Origin: JACPYM01 sp031423495
Lineage (GTDB): Bacteria; Acidobacteriota; Blastocatellia; RBC074
Length of the DNA: 64,000 nucleotides
Reading direction: 5' to 3'
NCBI GenBank assembly: GCA_031423495.1
Contig: JANPFP010000269.1
Coordinates: 16,373 to 80,372 of the forward strand
Position 1 is the stretch's first letter; the number at the start of each line of letters is the position of its first letter. The translations under genes and the position numbers were made by a program. Positions 46,199 through 55,755 of the stretch are shown here, piece after piece. Below the pieces are notes generated by a model, which was given only the letters and a program-made list of their open reading frames with translations, searched no databases and had not been told where the DNA came from.

Positions 46199-47617
46199 AT
46201 GAAGCTCAAATTTCACGTCACCCTGCATCGGTTTGCGCGGTGGTCTTGCGCGTTCGCTCTGTTGTGTTTGACGGGTGTAGCCGCTGTTGCCGATGGCGTG
46301 GATGATTACGTGCAAAAGCAGATGGCGAATCGCAACACCCCAGGCGTGTCGGTCGCCGTGATCAAAGACGGCAAGCCGATGTTGCTCAAAGGCTACGGTC
46401 AGGCGAATGTCGAACTGGGCGTGAGTGCGAGTGAAAATACCGTTTATCAACTGGCTTCGGTGACAAAACAATTCACCGCCACCGCGATCATGATGCTGGC
46501 TGAAGACGGCAAACTCACGCTCGACGACAAACTGCCGAAGTTTTTCGACAAGCTGCCGGCGGCATGGAGCAACGTCACGGTGCGGCAATTGCTCAACCAT
46601 ACGTCGGGCATTAAGAGCTATACGAATCTGCCCGAGTTCGAGAAAACAATGCGGCAGGATTTCAGCAAGGATGCCATCATCAAAATGTCTGCCGATGTGC
46701 CGGTCGAGTTCGCGCCGGGTGAAAAATACAACTACAACAATACAGGCTATTTCCTGTTGGGCATGATTATCGAGAAAGCGTCGGGCAAGGATTATGGTGC
46801 GTTTCTGACGGAGCGTATCTTCCAGCCGCTCGGGATGACGGCGACGCGCCTGAACGATTGGCGCGAAGTCATCAAAGGACGTGCGACCGGCTACGCGTGG
46901 GAAGGCGGTAAGCTGCGCAACAGCGAATACCTCAGTCCCACGCAGCCCTTTTCGGCGGGTGCATTGATCTCGACCGTCGTGGATATGGCGAAATGGGACG
47001 CGGCGCTTTACACCGACAAGCTGCTCAAGCGCACGAGTCTGGAACAGATGTGGACACCGGAGAAATTGAACGACGGCAAGCCGCTCACTTATGGTTACGG
47101 TTGGGGCGTAGACATTTATCGTACGCGCAAACGCATCAGCCACGGCGGCGGCATTAACGGCTTCTCGACCTTCATCGCGCGGTTCGTGGACGACAAACTC
47201 ACCGTCGTCGTGCTGACCAATTCAGAAAGTGGCGACGCGAGCGCATTGGCTAACGGTATTGCCGAATTTTATCTCCCCGTGCTGGCTGAAAACGCGCCCA
47301 AAGCTATCGCTGACAGCGATTCGAAGCTGACTGCATTTTTGAAAGAGGTCATCACCAGCCTTGCCAACGGCGAAGGCAATCCCGAATGGTTCACGCCCGA
47401 AGCCCGCGCGATGCTCTTTCCCGACCGCATCAAGCAGGGCAAGGAAATGATGGGTTCGCACGGGCCGCTGAATACCTTTGAATTGCAGGAAGACCGCAAT
47501 GAAGGCGGCGTGCGGCGGCGCGCTTACAAAGCCGTTTTCGGCGAGTTTGCCTTACGTTGCGGATTCACGCTTGCGGCGGACGGCAAGATCGCGGGCGTAG
47601 GGATGCGTCCGTTTTAA
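46199..47617 (+). CDS. Beta-lactamase-family serine hydrolase
   Basis: The protein has 472 residues from the ATG at 46199, preceded by AAGGAG; an upstream in-frame start is rejected. A signal peptide precedes a class C beta-lactamase/DD-peptidase fold. The catalytic S-x-x-K is in LASVTKQFTA (Ser about 86), the Tyr motif is KYNYNNTGYFLLG (about 177-182) and HGGGIN (about 315) occupies the KTG position. The last 100 residues form an accessory domain. Proteins of this type act as periplasmic peptidases, esterases or penicillin-binding relatives, and the precise substrate is not evident. It is followed by a hairpin terminator shared with the convergent ABC permease. Confidence 0.9.
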   Translation: MKLKFHVTLHRFARWSCAFALLCLTGVAAVADGVDDYVQKQMANRNTPGVSVAVIKDGKPMLLKGYGQANVELGVSASENTVYQLASVTKQFTATAIMMLAEDGKLTLDDKLPKFFDKLPAAWSNVTVRQLLNHTSGIKSYTNLPEFEKTMRQDFSKDAIIKMSADVPVEFAPGEKYNYNNTGYFLLGMIIEKASGKDYGAFLTERIFQPLGMTATRLNDWREVIKGRATGYAWEGGKLRNSEYLSPTQPFSAGALISTVVDMAKWDAALYTDKLLKRTSLEQMWTPEKLNDGKPLTYGYGWGVDIYRTRKRISHGGGINGFSTFIARFVDDKLTVVVLTNSESGDASALANGIAEFYLPVLAENAPKAIADSDSKLTAFLKEVITSLANGEGNPEWFTPEARAMLFPDRIKQGKEMMGSHGPLNTFELQEDRNEGGVRRRAYKAVFGEFALRCGFTLAADGKIAGVGMRPF

Positions 47618-47654
47618 GCCGTCAAAAGGATTGGCCTGCTGATAATCAATGCAA

Positions 47655-47700
47655 AAACAAGCTCTGATCAGGCGGCGTTGCCGATGATCGGAGCTTGTTT
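47655..47700. terminator. Bidirectional terminator
   Basis: The arms AAACAAGCTCTGATCA (47655-47670) and 47685-47700 pair over 16 positions with one wobble. The arms are bordered by A-rich sequence on the left and T-rich on the right. It lies between the convergent serine hydrolase and ABC permease genes and fits a terminator for both directions. Confidence 0.75.
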
Positions 47701-47725
47701 CTTTGCGTAATCCTATTTCACCGCC

Positions 47726-48475
47726 TCAGGAAACATCACGTCGCACAAAGGCCGCGCAGCCCAGTAATGCCACCGCCAATCCTCCGCCAATGCCGAGCCA
47801 AAGGGACAACGACGCGATTTCCGGTGACAGTACGTTGGCGGGCAGCAGCCAGGGAAAGTAACGCCCGACGCTAACGCCGGAAGCGAACAGCGCGCAAAAG
47901 GTTCCCGCGATGCCTGCTCCCAGCGAGATGGTGAACGCTGCCCAGCGAATGCTGATCCAATGTTGAAGCGCAATGATGAAGCCTGCGGCAAGCCACATCC
48001 GCAGGGAGTTTTTGAGTATTTCGTGCAGCGGCAGCCCGCCTCCGCTGGCGAGCGCGGGCCGCAGGCGCATCAGCACCCATCCCGTGCCAAGGATCAATGC
48101 CACCAGGGCGAGAGAACTGATAGCCAGCAAAAGTTCTCCCACGAGCAGGCGCGTGAGATAAACCACGGAACGCGGCACGGGTAGGGCGAAAAGATGTTTC
48201 CAGATTTTGTCGCTGTGATCGAGGCTGTTCAGCAAGGTCGTCACCAACGTGATCAACAGCGGGAACATAAACAACGACCACGCACCCAACGAGACTTTGG
48301 ACAGCGTATCCCAAAGATCAACGGCAGAGTTTTCGGCGCTTTTTTCCCACACGACAATCGCCGCGAGCAGCACGACGGGCAGCGGCGCAATGAAGACCAG
48401 TCGCAGCGCCAACGTACGTTTCAGACGCAAGGTTTCAGCGTGCAGAGCACGCAGCCAGATGAACAACGTAGTCAT
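47726..48475 (-). CDS. ABC-2 type permease
   Basis: The 249-residue membrane protein has about six hydrophobic segments, with a first cytoplasmic part LRALHAETLRLKRT and a VPRSVVYLTRLLVGELLL segment. This organisation matches small ABC-2 permeases of bacitracin- or lantibiotic-type (BcrB-like) exporters. It is encoded directly after its ATPase with a four-base overlap (ATGA). It probably exports or senses a hydrophobic compound. The substrate is unknown. Confidence 0.85.
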   Translation of the reverse strand: MTTLFIWLRALHAETLRLKRTLALRLVFIAPLPVVLLAAIVVWEKSAENSAVDLWDTLSKVSLGAWSLFMFPLLITLVTTLLNSLDHSDKIWKHLFALPVPRSVVYLTRLLVGELLLAISSLALVALILGTGWVLMRLRPALASGGGLPLHEILKNSLRMWLAAGFIIALQHWISIRWAAFTISLGAGIAGTFCALFASGVSVGRYFPWLLPANVLSPEIASLSLWLGIGGGLAVALLGCAAFVRRDVS

Positions 48476-49395
48476 TCCACTTCCTTCCTTTCATTGGTGG
48501 TAAGCGACAGAAAAATATCTTCCAGCGAGGCTTGTGCAACGGCGAGATGAAAGACCTCGCACTGGCGCTGCATCAGCAAACGATTGATCGCAATGGCATC
48601 GCTTTCTGCGCTGGCTTTGATTTGTAAACGATCAGCCGCAATTGGTTGGGCTGACCAACCTGCCGCAACTAATTCCTGCTGTGCCTGTGCTGCGTTTCTG
48701 ACACCGACCGTGAGCATAGGTTGCCGCTGTAACTGCAATTCGCCCAGCGTTCCCTGAAACACCAGACGACCTGCGTTGATGATACCGATATGATCAGCGA
48801 CCTGTTCGATTTCGCTCAGCAAATGACTGGAAAGAAATACGGTGATGCCGAGTTCCTCTGGCAAACGCCGAATCAAAGCGCGCATTTCGTGGATGCCAGC
48901 GGGGTCAAGTCCATTGGCGGGTTCATCCAAAATCAACAACTGCGGTTCGTTCAGCAACGCCAACGCCAGTCCCAGACGTTGCCGCATGCCGAGCGAATAT
49001 TCCCGCACGCGCCGGTCTGCGCTCGCTGCCAGCTTGACGGTGTCCAGCACCCGGTCAATCAACGCGCGCGGCGCTCCCAGCAAACGGCGGGTGAATTCCA
49101 GATTTTCGCGTCCGGTCAGATGAGAATAGAGAGACGGCGTTTCCACCAGCGCTCCGATGCGTCGCAAGAGCGCATAACGATGGGCAGCCAGCGACTCGCC
49201 AAAGATGAGCACCTCTCCGGCATCCGGTCGGATCAGCCCCAGCAGCATACGAATCGTCGTCGTTTTGCCCGCGCCATTCGGTCCTAAAAAACCATAGACG
49301 CCTGCGCTGGGTGCGCTGAGTTGTACGCTGTCCACTGCCAGATGGGTTCCGAAGCGGCGCGTCAGGCCACGTGTTTCAATCGCCATTGTTTGCAT
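48472..49395 (-). CDS. ABC transporter ATPase (BcrA-like)
   Basis: The protein has 307 residues from an ATG at 49395 that lies just after a GTGGAGG ribosome site; a GTG within that site is the longer alternative. Walker A reads GPNGAGKTT, the signature YSLGMRQRLGLALALLNEPQ, Walker B LILDEPANGLDP and the switch H is in LSSHLLSEIEQ. A C-terminal part of about 85 residues resembles BcrA-type ATPases. It drives the overlapping ABC-2 permease gene downstream on the same strand. Confidence 0.92.
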   Translation of the reverse strand: MQTMAIETRGLTRRFGTHLAVDSVQLSAPSAGVYGFLGPNGAGKTTTIRMLLGLIRPDAGEVLIFGESLAAHRYALLRRIGALVETPSLYSHLTGRENLEFTRRLLGAPRALIDRVLDTVKLAASADRRVREYSLGMRQRLGLALALLNEPQLLILDEPANGLDPAGIHEMRALIRRLPEELGITVFLSSHLLSEIEQVADHIGIINAGRLVFQGTLGELQLQRQPMLTVGVRNAAQAQQELVAAGWSAQPIAADRLQIKASAESDAIAINRLLMQRQCEVFHLAVAQASLEDIFLSLTTNERKEVE

Positions 49396-49594
49396 GCGGT
49401 AAACCTCCACAACAGAAACGCAACCGCGCGGCGCAGATTAACAACTTTGCTTTTTTTCCATCTGGTCAGGAATGACCGAACGGTTTTTGATATTGCGCGG
49501 CGCGCGGACTCGGTTCGCTTACGCGCACGCCAAAAGCCTGGGCGATTGGCGGAATGGCATTCAAGTTCTGAACATCATTCACAGGAGGAACAAT

Positions 49595-51196
49595 ATGACT
49601 GCATCAACATCACAAAAATCCGCGCAAGCCTGGAACGCCGGGGCAGCCGCGCATCTGCTGAGCCGCGCGGCCTTCGGCGCAACGCCGGAAGAAGCGCGGC
49701 GGCTGTCGGCAATGCCAATGGCAAAAGCCGTAGACGCATTGCTTGATGGGGCGACACGCGCCGCCGCGCCCGCGAAACCCAACTGGGTGCGCGAGCCGTG
49801 GGTCAACACCGAGCGCGTCTGGGCCGACACGACCGACGAGCAGCGCCGCGAAAACCATCGCGCGGCGGGCCGCCGTTACCGCGACGAATCTGATGAATTG
49901 CGCGCGTGGTGGCTGAATCAAATGATCAAAACCGAAGGGCCGCTCGGCGAAACGATGACGCTCTTCTGGCACAGTCATTTCACGTCGGCTTACAACAAGG
50001 TTTTCATGTCGCAGCCGTTTTATGACCAGAACGTGCTGCTCCGCCGGCACGCGCTCGGCAACTTCCGCGCGCTGCTCGGCGAAATCCTGACGGACGGCGC
50101 GATGATGATGTACCTCGACATGGAAGACAGCGACCGCAAGCAGCCGAATGAAAACCTCGCGCGTGAACTGTGCGAACTCTTCACGCTGGGCGATGGCAAT
50201 TACAAGGAAAAGGATGTGCGCGAAATTGCGCGTGCGCTGACGGGCTGGACGCTCGATGCGCCGCCGGGCGCGAACATTCCGCGCGGCAAGGAAATTCCGC
50301 CGACCTTTCGCGGCTCAACGCGCGACGGCATCGTCGCCAAATTCATCCCCGAACGGCACGACGACGGCGTCAAAACGATCCTCGGTCAAACCGGAAAATT
50401 CGGCGTCAAGGAAGTCGCCAACATCCTCGCCGCGCAGCCTGCCACCGCGCGGATGGTCGCCAAAAAGCTGATTCACTTTTTCGGCGCGATTGATCCGCAG
50501 GGCGCGTTGCAGCAGCGGATGGCGGACGCCTTCACGGCGAACGCAAAGAGCGAAACGCAAATGGTCGCCGTGGTGCGCGTGTTGCTAACCGCGCCGGAAT
50601 TTTACGCGACGGAAGCGCGCGGCGCGCAGATCAAAAGCCCAGTGCATTTGCTGGTCGGCGCATGCCGTCAGCTCAAACTCGAAGTCGAACCGACGCCGAA
50701 TCTGGCTTATTACGTTGGCGCGCTGGGGCAGCATCTGTTCGATCCGCCCAATGTGAAAGGCTGGCCGGGCGGACGGAACTGGCTCAACGCCGGCACGATG
50801 GCGACGCGCATGCACATCGGTGAAGTATTGCTCGACAGCGAACAACTCGCCGGACTCGAACCGCTTGGACGCGCGCGCTTCGCGCCGCTTTCGCGTGACG
50901 CAGAGAAAGCCAAGCAGACGATGGCGGCGGTGGCGGACTTTGAAATGGAAGGCCGCGCGAAACGCAATGCAGTCGGTATCAAAAGCCGTTTCAACCCGAA
51001 CGCGCTCTTCGCGCAAGGCCCGCCCGACAAACCCGTCGCACTGGTGGACGCCTTGCTCGCGCACTTGCTGGCGCGTCCCGTGCAACCCGCGACGCGCGAA
51101 ACGTTGCTGCAACTGGTGAGCGCCACGCCGCCCGCCGCCCGCGTCACCGAAGCCGTGCACCTGATTCTCGCCGCGCCGGAATATCAAATGGCTTAG
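49595..51196 (+). CDS. DUF1800 family protein
   Basis: The protein has 533 residues from the ATG at 49595, behind a strong CAGGAGGAA site; the longer upstream frame is rejected. Landmarks of DUF1800 are HLLSRAAFGATPEEAR, FWHSHFTSAYNKV, NENLARELCELFTLGDGNY, ALTGWT and FDPPNVKGWPGGRNWLN. The family occurs in Planctomycetes, Bacteroidetes and Acidobacteria, nearly always next to a DUF1501 gene as here. Its biochemical function is not established. A hypothesis is a secreted enzyme or carrier acting with the DUF1501 partner. No leader is obvious, though DUF1501 has a twin-arginine one. Confidence 0.88.
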   Translation: MTASTSQKSAQAWNAGAAAHLLSRAAFGATPEEARRLSAMPMAKAVDALLDGATRAAAPAKPNWVREPWVNTERVWADTTDEQRRENHRAAGRRYRDESDELRAWWLNQMIKTEGPLGETMTLFWHSHFTSAYNKVFMSQPFYDQNVLLRRHALGNFRALLGEILTDGAMMMYLDMEDSDRKQPNENLARELCELFTLGDGNYKEKDVREIARALTGWTLDAPPGANIPRGKEIPPTFRGSTRDGIVAKFIPERHDDGVKTILGQTGKFGVKEVANILAAQPATARMVAKKLIHFFGAIDPQGALQQRMADAFTANAKSETQMVAVVRVLLTAPEFYATEARGAQIKSPVHLLVGACRQLKLEVEPTPNLAYYVGALGQHLFDPPNVKGWPGGRNWLNAGTMATRMHIGEVLLDSEQLAGLEPLGRARFAPLSRDAEKAKQTMAAVADFEMEGRAKRNAVGIKSRFNPNALFAQGPPDKPVALVDALLAHLLARPVQPATRETLLQLVSATPPAARVTEAVHLILAAPEYQMA

Positions 51197-51214
51197 ACCA
51201 ACAAGAGGAAATTT

Positions 51215-52482
51215 ATGACAAACAGAATCAATCGTCGTCAGTTCGTTGCACAAGCCGCCGCCAGCGCTACCGCGTTGTCGCTGGCTCCCGGCTTTTTGAC
51301 CAATACCGTTGCCGCGCTGGCGGGCGAAAGCGCACCGCTCAGGGCTTAAACGACAACCACATCCTGCTGCTGTTGCAACTCGACGGCGGCAACGATGGAC
51401 TCAACACGCTCGTGCCGTATGGCGATGACGAGTATTACCGCGCGCGTCCGAAAGTCGCCATCAAGCCCGACAAGGTGCTGAAGCTGAACGAGCATCTGGG
51501 CTTGCACCCGGAACTCGTCGAACTCAAACAGATGTATGACGAAGGCCAGCTCGCGCTCGTGCAAAACGTCGGCTATCCGAACCCGAACCGTTCGCATTTC
51601 ACTTCGACCGAAATCTGGCAACAGTCCACCGTCTTCGATCCGACGCAACCGCGCGACGTGCTGGACGGCTGGGTCGGACGATACTTCGAGCAGCAGTGCG
51701 TGAACGTCACTTCGCCCGCGCTGGGCATGCAGATCGGCGACCGCTCGACGCTCGCTTTTGCCAGCCGCACACCGCGCGGCGTCACGATTGCCAATCCCAC
51801 GATTATGGAATGGCGCAAACACGAACGCGGCTTGCAGGGCGTCCATCGCGTCAGGAGCAAAACTAACGACGATTTCGCGTATGTCCAGCAGATGGGCCAC
51901 AGCACGCTCACGCTGGCCGAGCGCATTCGCGCCGCGCGGCAAGTCAAATCCCGCGTCGAATACGCGCCCTATCAACTGTCGCAATCGCTCAAGCTGGTCG
52001 GGCAGTTGATCGCAGCGGACTTGCCCACGCGGGTTTACTACACTTCGATCACGGGCTTCGACACTCACGTCACGCAAGACTTCAGGCACGGCGGATTGAT
52101 GCAGGAAGTCAGTCAGGCCGTGAGTACCTTCGCCCGCGATATGAAGGCCGCCGGACACTGGGATCGCATCGTAGTCATGACGTTTTCGGAATTCGGGCGG
52201 CGTCTGAAAGAGAACGCCAGCCTCGGCACCGATCACGGCGCAGCCAACATGATGTTTGTGGCAGGCGGGGCGGTCACACCGGGCTTGCACGGCGTCGCGC
52301 CCGATCTGAAAGACCTGGACGACGGCGACATCAAACAGAAAATTGACTTCCGCGAAGTTTACGCGGGCGTGCTGCGCGACTGGTTCAGCGTGCGCGACAC
52401 GAAGCCGATTCTGTTGGGCGATTACCGTCCGTTGCCAGTCATCAAAACCGCTGAGAAACAACAAGCACGCAAACAAGCGTAA
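51215..52482 (+). CDS. DUF1501 family protein with a frameshift
   Basis: The start at 51215 encodes a twin-arginine leader (INRRQFVAQAAASATALSL). This frame stops at TAA near 51349 (after SAPLRA). The body of the protein, NDNHILLLLQLDGGNDGLNT and onward to 52482, continues in the -1 frame; together they make about 420 residues, the family norm. Conserved parts are NRSHF, GFDTHVTQ, FSEFGRR and DHGAANMMFVAGG. The join lies between about 51325 and 51348 and is best explained by one indel, real or from sequencing. A programmed frameshift is unlikely because the CTTAAAC near the join is out of phase. Without the join the protein would lack its export signal. Confidence 0.8.
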
Positions 52483-52492
52483 GGTTCGCAGT

Positions 52493-52533
52493 ATTCATCA
52501 CGGTGAAACGTGGTCTGTTTCACCGTGATGAAT
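52493..52533. promoter_or_regulatory. Perfect 17-bp hairpin in the leader of the permease gene
   Basis: The arms ATTCATCACGGTGAAAC (52493-52509) and 52517-52533 are exact inverted copies around a seven-base loop. It stands between DUF1501 and the permease gene, immediately before the ribosome site AAGGAGAGAG. No T-run follows. It may be an mRNA stem, a dyad operator, or a partial terminator that isolates the two genes. Confidence 0.6.
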
Positions 52534-52546
52534 AAGGAGAGAGAAG

Positions 52547-53965
52547 ATGATTATTCGCATCGCTCGCAAAGAATTTACAGAAATGTGGCGCGACGGACGC
52601 TTTCGGCTGGCCGCGCTGATTGTGTTTAGTTTGTTGCTCGTCTCACTGCTGACCGGTTGGAAGCATTACCGCGCGGTCAAAACGCAGCACGAACTGGCGC
52701 AAGCCGAAACGCGCGATCAGTGGTTGAATCAGGGCACGAAGAGTCCGCATTCCGCCGCGCATTACGGCGTCTATGCCTTCAAACCGAAGCTGCCGCTCTC
52801 GCTGGCAGATCGCGGCGTAGACAATTACGTCGGGCAGTCCGTCTGGCTGGAAGCGCATAAACAAAACCAATTCCAATATCGTCCAGCGCAGGACGCCACC
52901 GCCGTCGCGCGCTTCGGCGAACTGACGGCGGCGACCGTGCTGCAATTGTTGTTGCCGCTCTTGATCGTGTTGCTTTCATTCGCGGCCTTTGCGGGCGAGC
53001 GCGAAGACGGCACGTTGCGGCAACTGCTGAGTCTCGGTGTGAAGAAAAGCGATTTAGTTTTAGGCAAAGCCGCAGGCGTCACGGGCGCGCTGGGTTTGTT
53101 GCTCGTGCCTGCGACCATCATCGGCGTCATCGCGCTCGCGTTGGCGGCTGAGAGCGGTTCGTTCGCGCAAAGCCTGCCGCGCCTGGCGTTGATGATCTTG
53201 AGTTACCTGTTGTATTTCGGCGCGTTCATCGGCGTTGCGTTATTGGTTTCGGCGCGGGCTTCGTCAGCGCGCGTAGCGTTGGTCGTACTGCTCGGCTTCT
53301 GGATTTTGAATGGCTTGATCGCCCCGCGTGCCGCCTCTGATCTGGCGCGGCGGTTGTATCCCACGCCGTCTTCGTTTGCCTTTGCGCAAGCCATGCATCA
53401 CGACATCGAAAAAGGGTTGGACGGACACAATCCGCAAGACCAACGCGCGGAGCAATTCAAACAGGCGGTCTTCAAAAAATATGGTGTGACGAAAGAAGAA
53501 GACTTGCCCGTGAGCTTTGCCGGACTCTCGTTGCAACAGGGCGAAGAGGAAGGCAATCAGGTGTATGACAAACATTACGCGCAGCTTTGGGATGCCTTTC
53601 AGCAACAGAATCGCTGGCAGCAGGGAGCGTCCATCGCCGCGCCGTTATTGGCGATTCGCTCGCTCTCAATGGGGTTGGCGGGGACGGATTTCGCCCAGCA
53701 TCGCAGCTTCGCCGAATCCGCCGAACAGTATCGCCGCTACTTCATCAAAGAGGTCAACGGTTACATGGCCGTCAACGCGAAGGGCAAAGACTTCGGCTTT
53801 ATGGCGGGCAATGAAGCCTGGCAAAAAGTGGCGGCGTTCGCTTATGCCGCGCCGCCGACCGGCGCAGTCTTGCGTGCGCAATCACTCAGTCTGACGCTGC
53901 TGGCATTGTGGTTCGTGCTGGCAATGGGCGGCGCAATCTTCGCCGCGAACCGAATGAAACTGTAA
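52547..53965 (+). CDS. ABC-2 type permease with DUF3526-like region
   Basis: The 472-residue membrane protein begins with a cytoplasmic RKEFTEMWRDGRFR and one membrane span. A periplasmic domain of about 80 residues (the HYGVYAFKPKLPLS region) is followed by five further spans, with GEREDGTLRQLLSLGVKKSDLVLGK between the second and third. A second large extracytoplasmic part lies before the last span. This is the permease build found in nosDFY- or DUF3526-type exporters. It is followed 15 bases later by a paralogue of the same type, and both precede a metal-type TonB receptor. The expected ATPase gene is not present. Confidence 0.85.
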   Translation: MIIRIARKEFTEMWRDGRFRLAALIVFSLLLVSLLTGWKHYRAVKTQHELAQAETRDQWLNQGTKSPHSAAHYGVYAFKPKLPLSLADRGVDNYVGQSVWLEAHKQNQFQYRPAQDATAVARFGELTAATVLQLLLPLLIVLLSFAAFAGEREDGTLRQLLSLGVKKSDLVLGKAAGVTGALGLLLVPATIIGVIALALAAESGSFAQSLPRLALMILSYLLYFGAFIGVALLVSARASSARVALVVLLGFWILNGLIAPRAASDLARRLYPTPSSFAFAQAMHHDIEKGLDGHNPQDQRAEQFKQAVFKKYGVTKEEDLPVSFAGLSLQQGEEEGNQVYDKHYAQLWDAFQQQNRWQQGASIAAPLLAIRSLSMGLAGTDFAQHRSFAESAEQYRRYFIKEVNGYMAVNAKGKDFGFMAGNEAWQKVAAFAYAAPPTGAVLRAQSLSLTLLALWFVLAMGGAIFAANRMKL

Positions 53966-53980
53966 ACCGGAGGAATCGTT

Positions 53981-55420
53981 ATGCTCGCCAAAATCATGCA
54001 ACACGAATGGCTCAATCTGCGCGCCGACCGCACGCTCTGGCTGGTGGGCGGCTTATTTGCCGTCGTCATCGCTTACGGCATTTTCAACGGCACGGCGTGG
54101 GTGCGCTTTCAGCAAACCACCTTGCAAGCCGCCGCGCAGGACGAGCGGGAACGCTACGCCGAACTGAAAGAGGAAACCGCAGGCATTGCTGCCGGTACGC
54201 GCCAGCCCGGCAAATGGACTGACCCACGCAGCCCTGCGGTCGTCAGCGCCCGACGCGGCGCGCGCTACGCGATGATGCCGCCGACCGCGCTCGCGGCGTT
54301 GTCGGTCGGGCAAAGCGATTTGTACCCGTATTACTTTCAGGTTTCGCGCAGCAGCAAGCAGACCTTCATCAACAACGAAGAAATCGAGAACCCGACCAAC
54401 CTGCTCGCGGGCAAATTCGATCTGGCGTTCGTGATGATTTATTTGTACCCGCTGCTGATTCTCGCACTCAGTTACAACCTGCTCTCACAGGAAAAGGAAC
54501 AAGGCACGCTGGCGATGATGATGGCGCAACCGGTCGCGTTGAAGACCTTCGTCTTCGGCAAGATCGGCTTGCGCGCCGCGCTGATTCTGGTGTTGGCGAT
54601 TGGCTTGTCGCTGCTGGGTTTTCTGTTCAGCGGGGTGAACTTGTTAGCCGAAGGCGCGCTGGGACGATTGCTGTTGTGGATTGGCGTCGTTGCGCTTTAC
54701 GGCGCGTTCTGGTTCGCGCTGGCCGTGGTCGTGAACGCCTTCGGCAAAAGCTCGGCCACGAATGCCATCACGCTCGCGGGGCTGTGGTTATTGTTCGTGC
54801 TGCTCGTGCCTTCGCTCGTGAACGTAGCGGTCACCACACTCGCGCCCGTCCCTTCGCGCGTCGAGATGATTCAAGCCACGCGCCGCGCCAGCGCCGAAGC
54901 CACGACTAAAGGCAGCCAGTTGCTGGCGAAGTATTTTGAAGATCATCCCGAACTCGTCCCCGCCAACGGCCAGCCGGACATGAACGACTTTTACACGAAA
55001 TTCATCGCCGTCCAGACTGAGACCGAACGCCTCGTTCAACCGGTGCTGGCGCAATTCGACCAGCAGTTAGCCAAACAGCAAACGCTCATCAACACGCTGC
55101 GATTTCTGTCTCCGGCGATTGTCACGCAAGCTGTGCTGAACGACATCGCGGGCACGAGCCACGCGCGCTATCAGCATTTTCTTTCGCTCGTGGATCGCTT
55201 TCACGCCGCGTGGCAGCAGTATTTCAATCCGCGCATTTTGAAGCAGACCCAGCTCACCGCCAGCGAGTTCGATCAAGTGCCGCAGTTCAGTTTCGCTGAA
55301 GAAAGCGTCGGTACTATTGCACAACGCGCTTTGCTCGGACTGCTGGGTTTGCTGATTCCCGTCGCCCTGATTGGCTGGTTCGGCGTGCAACGTTTGCGCC
55401 GCTTTCCTTTGGCGGGATAG
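53981..55420 (+). CDS. ABC-2 type permease with DUF3526-like region, paralogue
   Basis: The 479-residue paralogue has the same layout: an N-terminal MQHEWLNLRADRTLWLVGGLF span, a periplasmic segment ending in GQSDLYPYYFQVSR, then SQEKEQGTLAMMMAQPVALKTFVFGK between spans, several helices and a DUF3526-like loop before the last span. A strong GGAGGAAT site precedes the start. With the upstream permease it probably forms a heterodimeric membrane unit. No ATPase lies beside them, so they would have to use one encoded elsewhere. The substrate is unknown. Confidence 0.85.
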   Translation: MLAKIMQHEWLNLRADRTLWLVGGLFAVVIAYGIFNGTAWVRFQQTTLQAAAQDERERYAELKEETAGIAAGTRQPGKWTDPRSPAVVSARRGARYAMMPPTALAALSVGQSDLYPYYFQVSRSSKQTFINNEEIENPTNLLAGKFDLAFVMIYLYPLLILALSYNLLSQEKEQGTLAMMMAQPVALKTFVFGKIGLRAALILVLAIGLSLLGFLFSGVNLLAEGALGRLLLWIGVVALYGAFWFALAVVVNAFGKSSATNAITLAGLWLLFVLLVPSLVNVAVTTLAPVPSRVEMIQATRRASAEATTKGSQLLAKYFEDHPELVPANGQPDMNDFYTKFIAVQTETERLVQPVLAQFDQQLAKQQTLINTLRFLSPAIVTQAVLNDIAGTSHARYQHFLSLVDRFHAAWQQYFNPRILKQTQLTASEFDQVPQFSFAEESVGTIAQRALLGLLGLLIPVALIGWFGVQRLRRFPLAG

Positions 55421-55755
55421 TGCGCCACCAATAAACGCTCTGGCTTTGCACTCGTCGTGGTTCTTAGCCCAACGAATTCCACCTCGAATTCCACCCCGGT
55501 TTTCTGCGCGGGATTTTAGCTGGGACGGTTTCTTCCTTACGCTAGCCGCTGGCGGAAAGCGTAAAGTCGCTGGCAAAAAACTGAGGTTGCCATTCACGGG
55601 TCAATACCGACCACTCACAAGCGACCACGAACCATTCATAAAAAAGCTCTCGACGGCCCGGGCAACCACGGATACGTTAGAGTCCGGCGTATTGCGGATG
55701 ACACGCATCCTGAAATTAAGCGCCGCTTCAAGCAGGAATAAGGAGCTTTGTTTTT
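55421..55755. other. Intergenic region before the metal-type TonB receptor
   Basis: No gene, RNA or clear palindrome stands out in this stretch. It ends with a good ribosome site (ATAAGGAGC) for the receptor. It presumably contains the promoter, but I cannot point to boxes or a metal-responsive operator with confidence. Confidence 0.4.

Noticed and set aside
51325..51360. Programmed -1 frameshift in the DUF1501 gene
   Set aside because: The CTTAAAC sequence resembles a slippery site, but its phase is that of the -1 frame, not of the zero frame, so tandem slippage would not produce the required join.
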